DNA of 64,000 nt, taken from Aliikangiella maris (lineage in GTDB: Bacteria > Pseudomonadota > Gammaproteobacteria > Enterobacterales > Kangiellaceae). Under the pieces are notes generated by a model. The model did not search any database. It saw only the letters and a list, made by a program, of their open reading frames with translations, and had not been told where the DNA came from. Below are positions 1 through 6,642 of the stretch, piece by piece. The stretch spans positions 1-64,000 of the forward strand of contig NZ_JBFDAH010000007.1 in assembly GCF_040719265.1 (NCBI RefSeq), given 5' to 3'. A program made the translations under genes and the position numbers. Within the stretch, counting starts at the first letter, position 1. Every line of letters starts with the position of its first letter.

Positions 1-348
1 TGGATTATTCTCATTTAATTCAGGCATTGCCAACAGCAAGGGTATCGGTGTTTTAATGTGTGCAATCACCGGTTCGGCAGCAAGCAACTGTAAATTATAA
101 ACCGCCAATTTAATAATTCGCTCATACTGAGCTGAAAAATATAAACCTTCGTCAATTTCAATTTGGATTTGTTCAAATAATTGAGAGGGAACCAAAGCTA
201 GTTTGGCGGGCTCTCCCTGACTATTAGAAAACTCACTTTCAGCGTAGGCACAAATACCCGCTTTAAAAGAAAAATAATTCATTCGACTACTATCACCAAT
301 GGCGGTAATCAAATTGGTGGCTGCGATGTAAACTGGGGGATATTGCAC
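1..348 (-). CDS. Ketoacyl-synthase-like (thiolase-fold) protein, N-terminal part only
   Basis: A 116-codon open frame runs off the left edge of the window. It begins with GTG at 348, preceded by AAGGAG at about 6 nt, a strong ribosome binding site that fixes the start. The N-terminus (YIAATNLITAIGDS, then FKAGICAYAESEF) resembles the first strand and loop of beta-ketoacyl synthases, where the usual pattern is VITGxGxVTxxG followed by LKxGxSGI. Degenerate proteins of this kind occur in some type VI secretion loci, so this may not be a true fatty acid synthase. The active-site half is outside the window and cannot be judged. A 15-bp tandem repeat lies just upstream. The assignment rests on N-terminal resemblance only. 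Confidence 0.45.
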   Translation of the reverse strand, partial: MQYPPVYIAATNLITAIGDSSRMNYFSFKAGICAYAESEFSNSQGEPAKLALVPSQLFEQIQIEIDEGLYFSAQYERIIKLAVYNLQLLAAEPVIAHIKTPIPLLLAMPELNENNP

Positions 349-400
349 GTTAAACTCCTTTTTAAAAAGTACTTTGGTTTCCGTTATATTGTTCGAGCTT

Positions 401-469
401 GTCTTGTTCGGTTATGTCTTGTTCGGTTATGTCTTGTTCGGTTATGTCTTGTTCGGTTATGTCTTGTTG
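401..469. repeat. 15-bp tandem repeat, four perfect copies plus a partial fifth
   Basis: The unit GTCTTGTTCGGTTAT is repeated head to tail at 401-415, 416-430, 431-445 and 446-460, followed by a 9-base partial copy at 461-469. A degenerate copy may precede it (380-400). It lies 52 bases upstream of the GTG start at 348, where a promoter or leader for that minus-strand gene would be expected. Because the unit is a multiple of three, it creates a spurious repetitive open frame on the plus strand. Copy number could vary by slippage. Confidence 0.95.
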
Positions 470-830
470 GTGTTCTGCTTTGTGTGCAGTACAACACTCT
501 TTCACTTTTTAGTTAGCTTATGTAGCTTATTGCCTAAAAACACATTAGACCAGCCAATTAATTAAAAAGCAGTGAAACAAATCACAAAAATAGCTGGCTA
601 TTAAAGTTATGCTAGCTATTATCATATTATATCGACTTTAGCTCACCTCTCTTATCTGAATCTCTTAAAGCTCAATAGTTAAAACAACTCAATTGAGATT
701 TTAAGTGTATTGCTTTCATCAAATTCATTAAGCTAAGCAAACAACCAAAACTATTTAGACAAAGCAGAAGACTAAACTAAATATAGTCTTTTAAAAAAGA
801 CTTATGAAGCCGGTGCAGTTTCATTTCATA

Positions 831-858
831 TAAAAAAGGCGCATAAAACTATGCGCCT
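831..858 (-). terminator. Rho-independent terminator of the hmgA-hppD operon
   Basis: On the minus strand a perfect 9-bp stem (837-845 paired with 850-858, GC-rich AGGCGCATA arms) with a 4-nt loop is followed by six T residues. It lies 34 bases beyond the hppD stop codon. A second AT-rich inverted repeat at about 784-802 lies further downstream. Confidence 0.88.
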
Positions 859-891
859 GAAGTAAACTACGGTTCAGTGTGTTGTAGATAA

Positions 892-1935
892 TTAAATAAC
901 ACCACGCCTTTCTTGGTCACGTTCAATTGAATCAAACAGTGCCTGAAAATTACCTTCACCAAAACCGTTATCACCTTCACGCTGAATTAACTCAATAAAA
1001 ATTGGGCCAAATAAATTTTTAGTGAAAATTTGCAATAAATAAGTATTATCCGCTTGACTATCCACTAAAATTTGATGTTCCTGAATACGTTTTTTATCTT
1101 CTTTGACAAAAGGTACTCGCTGAAAAACATTTTGGTAGTAATCATCACCAATATCGAGCGTATCAATTTTATTAGCATCCAGTAAATCACACGACTTAAC
1201 CAAATCATCCGTTAAAAAAGCTAAATGTTGAACGCCTGGGCCATTATAAACATCCAAATATTCATCAATCTGATTGTTATTATCATCCTTACCTTCATTA
1301 ATTGGAATGCAAAAATTACCACATGGGCTTTGCAGTGCATAAGATAATAAAGCGGTTTTGCTACCTTTAATATCGAAGTAACGTACTTCAGTAAATCCAA
1401 AAACCTCTGTGTAAAAATTTGCCCAAGTTTCCATTGTACCTTTATAAACATTGTTAGTAAGATGATCGATTCTTAAAAAACCTTTATCTTCAACAATAAT
1501 CGGCTCAGGTAAATCTGCAAACTCAGTATCCCAAATAGCATTACCTGGCTGATAGCGATCGATAAAATAAATCAAACTGTCGCCAATACCATAAATGGCT
1601 GGATAAGGTAGATCTTTTGCTACATCATCAGCAGGTTTTGCGCCGCGTTTTACGGCTGTTTCAAAAGCATAGTCGGCATCTTTCACTCGCCATCCCATTG
1701 ATGCAATCGCAGGCCCATGCGACTTTACAAAGTCTGCTGTAAAACCTTTTTTCTCATTGTTAAGCAAAAAGTGAATATCATTTTGTTTGTAATAAACAAT
1801 ATCTTTACCTTTAAACTTTTTCAATTTTGAAAAGCCGAACTCAAGAAACACATCATGCATAAAACCACTATCTGGTGATGCAAACTCGGTAAAGTCGATA
1901 CCTGTCAGCCCCAATGGATTATTATTTGCTGTCAT
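892..1935 (-). CDS. hppD: 4-hydroxyphenylpyruvate dioxygenase
   Basis: This enzyme converts 4-hydroxyphenylpyruvate, made by tyrosine transamination, to homogentisate, using Fe(II) and O2 in the cytoplasm. The 347-residue protein has the normal family length and two vicinal-oxygen-chelate halves. The 2-His-1-carboxylate iron site is intact: H158 (in RIDHLTNNV), H237 (in GPGVQHLAF) and E315 (in PIFIELIQREG), with the C-terminal NFQALFDSIERDQ helix typical of HPPD. The ATG is preceded by a G-rich AAGGGGGG at 4 nt. The gene starts 15 bases after the hmgA stop, so the two are cotranscribed and act in consecutive steps. No maleylacetoacetate isomerase or fumarylacetoacetase gene follows within the window. 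Confidence 0.96.
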   Translation of the reverse strand: MTANNNPLGLTGIDFTEFASPDSGFMHDVFLEFGFSKLKKFKGKDIVYYKQNDIHFLLNNEKKGFTADFVKSHGPAIASMGWRVKDADYAFETAVKRGAKPADDVAKDLPYPAIYGIGDSLIYFIDRYQPGNAIWDTEFADLPEPIIVEDKGFLRIDHLTNNVYKGTMETWANFYTEVFGFTEVRYFDIKGSKTALLSYALQSPCGNFCIPINEGKDDNNNQIDEYLDVYNGPGVQHLAFLTDDLVKSCDLLDANKIDTLDIGDDYYQNVFQRVPFVKEDKKRIQEHQILVDSQADNTYLLQIFTKNLFGPIFIELIQREGDNGFGEGNFQALFDSIERDQERRGVI

Positions 1936-1950
1936 CTTTCCCCCCTTAAC

Positions 1951-3111
1951 TTACTTTTCTAACCAGCTTTGGTTATAGTCTTTAACCATGCAATTTCTAA
2001 AATTATCCGTTAACTTTAGTGGAACAAAAGTATCCACCATAACGGCATATTCAAATGTATCTTCAACACCAATTGACTCTTCAGTTTTACCGGGCTGAGG
2101 ACCATGAGGAATACCTTTTGGATGTAAAGTAATAGAGCCGGGTTCTATATCGGTACGACTCATAAAGTTACCATGTACATAGTAAAGTACTTCATCACTG
2201 TCGATATTGGTGTGATAGTAAGGTGCTGGGATTGCTTCTTTATGGAAATCATAAAGTCTTGGAACAAAATTACATACCACAAAATTATTCGCCGTAAATA
2301 CCAAGTGATCAGAAGGTGGTAAATGAATTTGTCCAACTTTGGGGGCAAACTCTTTCATGTTAAATGCCCAAGGATAGCAAGCACCGTCCCATCCAACCAA
2401 ATCATAAGGATGCCACTGCAAAACTGAAACCTGATATTGAGCGCCATATTTAATCACCAGCTCAAACTCACCTTCTTCAACTTTTGCATCTTGTAGAATA
2501 GGCGTACGAATATCTCTCTCACAGTAAGGTGCCGATTCAGTCAGTTGACCGGTCGGAATACGATAATGTGCAGGAATCGTCACCATTGTCGCTGACTCAA
2601 TAACCATCAACTTATTGTCGCTATAGTCATCAAATTTAAGTTGATAGGTCGTACCTTTAGGAATAACCAGATAGTCATATTCTTCAAAACGAATATTGCC
2701 GTATTCAGAGGTCAGCTCACCACTTCCTTGATGAACAAATACAATTTCATCGGCATAAGCGTTTCGATAAAACTGTGATGTATCTTCTGTAACTTTTGCC
2801 GTATAAATTGCAACATCATCATTAAACAAGTGCATTTTGCGTGATTCAAAAAAGTTACCTTCGCTGTTACATTGTGAAGTGTGCACTTTATAATTTTGTA
2901 GTAAAGAATCTCTCCATTGTTCGCCATGAAATATCTGATGAGGTTTCACTTCACTAACTTTACATGGCATATTGTGATGATATTTATTTGAATAAATATT
3001 TGAGAATCCATGCGTCGAAAATAACTCTTCGCGATATAGCTCTCCATTTTCTTTTTCAAATTTAATGTGTCTTTTGTGTGGGATTTTTCCCTGACGAATA
3101 TAAAATGGCAT
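1951..3111 (-). CDS. hmgA: Homogentisate 1,2-dioxygenase
   Basis: This cytoplasmic Fe(II) enzyme opens the ring of homogentisate to maleylacetoacetate, the step after HPPD. The protein is 386 residues, matching the shorter bacterial clade rather than the roughly 440-residue human form. Likely iron ligands are H300 and E307 (in YYHTNIDSDEVLYY) and H336 (in HPKGIPHGPQPG). I place the start at the ATG at 3111 because GAGGAG lies 7 nt upstream; an in-frame TTG at 3126 would overlap that site. It is the first gene of a two-gene operon with hppD. Loss of hmgA classically causes pyomelanin accumulation, so an intact copy predicts complete homogentisate use if the downstream enzymes are encoded elsewhere. 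Confidence 0.96.
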   Translation of the reverse strand: MPFYIRQGKIPHKRHIKFEKENGELYREELFSTHGFSNIYSNKYHHNMPCKVSEVKPHQIFHGEQWRDSLLQNYKVHTSQCNSEGNFFESRKMHLFNDDVAIYTAKVTEDTSQFYRNAYADEIVFVHQGSGELTSEYGNIRFEEYDYLVIPKGTTYQLKFDDYSDNKLMVIESATMVTIPAHYRIPTGQLTESAPYCERDIRTPILQDAKVEEGEFELVIKYGAQYQVSVLQWHPYDLVGWDGACYPWAFNMKEFAPKVGQIHLPPSDHLVFTANNFVVCNFVPRLYDFHKEAIPAPYYHTNIDSDEVLYYVHGNFMSRTDIEPGSITLHPKGIPHGPQPGKTEESIGVEDTFEYAVMVDTFVPLKLTDNFRNCMVKDYNQSWLEK

Positions 3112-4374
3112 AACTTTTCTCCTCAATAAGTGATTTCAATTTGAGGAATATGCTACTCACAAAAATTATCATTCGATTGATCTAAATCAATACAATTTCC
3201 AAATCAAAGTGGGAAATACCGATACAGATCATCTGTTAAAACGATTATTTAACATGAAACTATATAGATTTATTAGATTTTAATTCGAGCAAATTGAACA
3301 TAAGGTTTTGTAATTTAAAATATTTTTGTTAGCCCTAACTAAATACCAAACTCTAGTTCATCATAACCAATTCCTTGTCGTCGAATGAGTGTACCAGTGT
3401 ATGATTTCTAGATTTTTCAAAATGCCTATAGCTAGCCTAACCGATGATATGCTCTAAAATTCAAACTATAGACTTCAACCCAAGCGATTATCTTGTTCAA
3501 ATAAATTGAAGCCAAATAATTGCAAAAATTAGTGAACACAAATATTAAATTTAAACAATTGCTAAAACAAATAAGCGCTCCCAAAAATATTTTTCTTATA
3601 ATCAATACTCAACCTGTTCACTTAAAAACCATTAAGCAACCAACCACTGTTCAAAAAATCATAATTAAATAAGCACACGAGAAATGTGTGTCCATATAAA
3701 AGCCTTCATAATCAGTAAAAACATTTAACGAGACTTCTGAATATGAAAAAAGTTAAAAGATATTTAGTTAGCGTAATAGCTTGTGACTTTACTTACTATT
3801 TATTTTACTTATTTTCGCTGCACCTCGGTCCAGTAATTAATAAAATAATCAAACTACAGCTTACTTCTGAATAAATTGATCAAAATAAATTCACATAACA
3901 CCATCTTTAATTATGCAACACTACGTAGTGACCACAAACTGGTCAGCATTCAATTTTTATTAATTATTTTTTCAAAATCTCCAACTTCAATACCGTTAAC
4001 TAATTCTCATCGAAAAAAATATTACAAGCCAAGACTCTTTAATTTTAAAATCTTGGTATGCAATCTTAGACCAAGAAAAACAAGCCAATAAAAACATTTT
4101 AAAATATATCTCTTTTTTTAGATTTATAACTAGCTATTCAAAAACGTTTGATTTTTTTTAAACAGTTTCGTAAAAAAATAATTAATAAGCTTGTCACAAA
4201 TCAATGAGAGCATCTTTGTTGCTTACAAAAGAAACGAACAATTTTTTATTTTCTTACTTTTTTTATTTGCTCACTGACGCACAGAAAATAAATTTAATTC
4301 ACCTATATTGGCAGTTGCTTTATCTGCTTAAAAAAATTTAATCACACAAACAAAGATTCAACTGGAGGCTTTCA
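3112..4374. other. Long AT-rich divergent intergenic region between hmgA and the biosynthetic cluster
   Basis: About 1.26 kb of strongly AT-rich sequence separates the minus-strand hmgA operon from the plus-strand cluster beginning at 4375. It should hold the promoters of both. I see no RNA gene, no strong inverted repeat and no convincing coding sequence; a 43-codon frame at 3743-3874 is the best small candidate. No recognisable remnant of a cluster regulator or transporter was found here. Confidence 0.6.
3743..3874 (+). CDS. Possible small membrane peptide (43 aa)
   Basis: An ATG-initiated frame encodes a 43-residue peptide with a basic start (MKKVKRYL) followed by a hydrophobic stretch of about 20 residues and a polar C-terminus. 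A weak GAG lies about 10 nt upstream. I do not recognise the peptide. The region is AT-rich, so the frame may be a chance hydrophobic ORF. Its only contextual interest is its place upstream of the biosynthetic cluster on the same strand. Confidence 0.15.
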   Translation: MKKVKRYLVSVIACDFTYYLFYLFSLHLGPVINKIIKLQLTSE

Positions 4375-5289
4375 GTGAAATATGAAATTACAAATGGGAC
4401 TATCAATCAAGTTATCGTTGATGATTTTGATCCAGAAAAAGTAACAGATGCTGAGCTAAAAAAATTAAAAGAACTTATATATAAAAACAAAATTGCTGTG
4501 TTAAAAAATCAATTCTTAACACCTGAGCAATATATAAATTTATCAAAGCGCTTGGGTACGCCTGAAGAATATTATCAACCAATGTATCACCACCCAGAAG
4601 TTAAAGAAATATTTGTTTCATCAAATATTCCTAAAAATGGTGAGCAATTTGGTGTACCTAAAACCGGCAAATTCTGGCACGCAGATTATGCGTTTATGCC
4701 AAAACCTTTTGCGTTTACTCTGATTTACCCACAAGTTATTCCGCAACAAAACAGAGGTACATTCTTTATCGACATGGGAAAGGCTTACAACAATTTATCC
4801 GATGAGCTAAAAGCAAAAGCAGAATCATTAATTTGTCGTCATAGTGTTCGTCGTTATTTTAAAATAAGACCAACTGATATTTATAAACCTATTAGCGAAG
4901 TGCTAAAAGAAATTGAACAAGAAACACCCGAAGTTCAACATTCTTGTGTGTTTACTCACCCTATTACACAAGAAAAAACCCTTTATATTTCTGAAGGATT
5001 TAGCGAAGGGTTAATCGATAAAAACGGTAAATCACTTGACCAAGGTGAACTAGACGAATTACTTGAAGCTACTGGTCAAAAGGATAAAGCTTATAAAAAT
5101 CCAGCTATCCATTTACAAACCTTTGAAAAAGGCGATATTCTAATTTGGGATAATCGTAGTCTTGTTCATTGCGCACTACATACTTCAGCACCAGAACCCG
5201 CGGAGTCATTCAGAATCACACTACATGATGAATTTGATTTTTACGAAGGTGTTAACGACTTTAACCAACAAATCGCTGCGGTTGCCTAA
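4375..5289 (+). CDS. scoE: TauD/TfdA-family Fe(II)/2OG oxygenase, ScoE-like isonitrile-forming oxidase/decarboxylase
   Basis: The 304-residue TauD-fold protein carries the facial triad H102-x-D104 (in FWHADYAF) and H265 (in DNRSLVHCALHTS), with R280 (in ESFRITLHDE) placed to bind a carboxylate. In ScoE of Streptomyces coeruleorubidus the residues I recall as functional are Y96, Y97, H132, D134, K193, H295, H299 and R310. Here Y66, Y67, H102, D104, K163, H265, H269 and R280 occupy the same positions at a constant offset of 30. ScoE turns a beta-(carboxymethylamino) fatty acid into a beta-isonitrile fatty acid by two 2OG-dependent oxidations with decarboxylation. The start is GTG with GGAGG 6 nt upstream. 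A FcoT-like gene and an ACP follow, the same company as in isonitrile lipopeptide clusters. The residue numbering is from memory, and a different TauD-type hydroxylase remains possible. Confidence 0.85.
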   Translation: MKYEITNGTINQVIVDDFDPEKVTDAELKKLKELIYKNKIAVLKNQFLTPEQYINLSKRLGTPEEYYQPMYHHPEVKEIFVSSNIPKNGEQFGVPKTGKFWHADYAFMPKPFAFTLIYPQVIPQQNRGTFFIDMGKAYNNLSDELKAKAESLICRHSVRRYFKIRPTDIYKPISEVLKEIEQETPEVQHSCVFTHPITQEKTLYISEGFSEGLIDKNGKSLDQGELDELLEATGQKDKAYKNPAIHLQTFEKGDILIWDNRSLVHCALHTSAPEPAESFRITLHDEFDFYEGVNDFNQQIAAVA

Positions 5290-5340
5290 ATAAACCGCAA
5301 TTACTTTAAACTTGAATATTAAATACTCGGAAAATTGAAC

Positions 5341-5874
5341 ATGATAGTTTCAGAAAGTTTACGTGAACAAATCAAATTTAACGATGATCCAGATTTAATG
5401 GCAAAAGTTCTCACTCCATATAAAGATCATTGTCAATATTTAAAAATTGCTACCGTCACTTCGGAAGGTAATCGTGAAAATGAAGAATATCTAGCTTCAT
5501 CAGCTATGTTTCAGATCCCGGAGTCTTGCTATATCGACGATACGGGACATTTTAATTCGGTCGAATTTAACATTTGCTATAACCAGTTGATGTATTACAC
5601 CATTGCTAAATCAATTGCAGAAAATGCCTCGCCGATGTTTGCCGACTGGACAATGGAAAAATACTGGCAAAAACAACTACCTGACATTTTAATTATCAAC
5701 TTCAAAAGTAATTTTAAACGACCAATCAATGCTTCACGATTTAGTGGCGAAATGGAGTTTATTAAAACCACATTCAAGAAAAATATTCAATTTGTTAACA
5801 CAATTATTCGTTATTGGGACGACAATAATGGCTATTGTGAAGGTGCAGTTGATCTAGCTATCGTTAATATGTAA
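5341..5874 (+). CDS. scoD: FcoT/ScoD-like hotdog-fold thioesterase / glycine-adding enzyme
   Basis: The 177-residue protein matches the length and signature pattern I recall for FcoT (Rv0098) and ScoD: an ESCYIDDTGHFNSVE block (residues 61-75), then NICYNQLMY (78-86), a W...YWQKQL helix near 103-113, SNFKRPIN (123-130) and a C-terminal RYWDDNNG (157-164). Conserved polar candidates for the pocket are Y64, H70, N72 and N81. In isonitrile pathways ScoD adds glycine across the double bond of an enoyl-ACP and releases the thioester, giving the substrate of ScoE; FcoT alone has been described as a long-chain acyl-CoA thioesterase. I chose the ATG at 5341 rather than a TTG two codons upstream. It lies 51 bases after the scoE-like gene and 13 before the ACP, clearly one operon. 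Confidence 0.78.
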   Translation: MIVSESLREQIKFNDDPDLMAKVLTPYKDHCQYLKIATVTSEGNRENEEYLASSAMFQIPESCYIDDTGHFNSVEFNICYNQLMYYTIAKSIAENASPMFADWTMEKYWQKQLPDILIINFKSNFKRPINASRFSGEMEFIKTTFKKNIQFVNTIIRYWDDNNGYCEGAVDLAIVNM

Positions 5875-5887
5875 AGGAAGTAAATCT

Positions 5888-6265
5888 ATGTCTTCAGGTG
5901 TATTAGATACCATTCAAAACAAGCCGCAATCTGATCGTAAAGAAGAAATTCAGCGATATTTATCGAGTGAATTTAAGAAGTCGCTTTTTATGCAAGAAAA
6001 TGAAGAAATCCCCTTACATACCAGTGTATTTGATTTAGGCCTTAATTCACTCGGTGCAGAAGCATTAAAGCAAACATTTGAATCAACGCTTAACTGTCAG
6101 ATTGATACGGTTGACTTTTTCAATCATCCAACTATTGCTCATTTAACAGAGCGCTTATATAACGAACTATTTAATACGCCTGGGTCATCATCGCAGCTCA
6201 ATCAGGTGCAAGACGAAACGCGAGAAACGGTTAGTGCCATGTTAAATTCGATGTATCAATATTAG
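5888..6265 (+). CDS. Acyl carrier protein of the isonitrile-type pathway (ScoB-like)
   Basis: This is a discrete 125-residue carrier protein. The phosphopantetheine attachment serine is S54 in DLGLNSLGAEAL, where the usual DSL reads NSL, and the helix after it (FFNHPTIAHLTERL) is standard for PKS/NRPS-type carrier domains. The C-terminus has an extra polar tail of roughly 30 residues beyond the domain, perhaps for docking. AAGGAAG precedes the ATG by 8 nt, and the gene follows the FcoT-like gene by 13 bases. In the known pathway ScoB carries the enoyl and later the isonitrile-acyl chain loaded by the ligase ScoC. No phosphopantetheinyl transferase gene is in the window, so activation must come from elsewhere. 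Being a carrier protein is certain; the ScoB role is inferred from context. Confidence 0.9.
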   Translation: MSSGVLDTIQNKPQSDRKEEIQRYLSSEFKKSLFMQENEEIPLHTSVFDLGLNSLGAEALKQTFESTLNCQIDTVDFFNHPTIAHLTERLYNELFNTPGSSSQLNQVQDETRETVSAMLNSMYQY

Positions 6266-6309
6266 AGACATCATTTAGCAGATAATTTCATAAAGCTATT
6301 TTTTCCTTG

Positions 6310-6415
6310 GTCGTTTATTTAATTTTTAATAAACGACTGAGGTGTTATTAACGTACACAGGTTTAATAACAGCGCCATTTTAGTACTTTTTACCGCGCTA
6401 GCTTTTAATTAGCGC
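6310..6415 (+). other. Three consecutive stem-loops in the 377-base ACP-PKS gap
   Basis: Three hairpins follow each other: a perfect 10-bp stem (6310-6319 with 6328-6337, 8-nt loop), an 8-bp stem (6343-6350 with 6364-6371) and a 6-bp GC-rich stem (6395-6400 with 6410-6415). None has a clear T-tract behind it, so none is a textbook terminator. The gap 6266-6642 contains no gene. It may hold an mRNA processing or attenuation element, or the promoter of the PKS gene, whose ATG is 228 bases further on. Confidence 0.5.
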
Positions 6416-6642
6416 AGCAAGATTAAACACAAAATTCAGATAAGCAATTATCAAGTTAAGCAAATTATATTGTTGTTCAAAATGAATCACTTTTATTGAT
6501 GATAAGTGCTTAAACTAAATGCCATTTAAGGCTAAAAAACCAATTTAATTGACTGAACCATAAATACATAGCAAAGCGTCATATCCTATTATATTTGGTT
6601 CGGTTATCTAAAAAATCTGTTAATAACAGGAGATTCCACGCG

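Noticed and set aside
374..565. 63-codon repetitive open frame (FGYVLFGYVL...) on the plus strand
   Set aside because: It is the translation of the 15-bp DNA repeat; there is no ribosome binding site and no protein-like composition outside the repeat.
3876..4091. 71-codon frame in the hmgA-cluster gap
   Set aside because: TTG start without ribosome binding site, AT-rich low-information composition and no recognisable motif.
4300..4330. TTGGCA/TTGC sequence resembling a sigma-54 or -35 element before the scoE-like gene
   Set aside because: The GG to GC spacing is only 5 nt instead of 10, and no convincing -10 box follows at the right distance.
4375..5289. Taurine dioxygenase (TauD) as the function of the first cluster gene
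   Set aside because: No sulfonate transport genes nearby; the extra ScoE-type residues and the FcoT-like and ACP neighbours fit isonitrile formation better.
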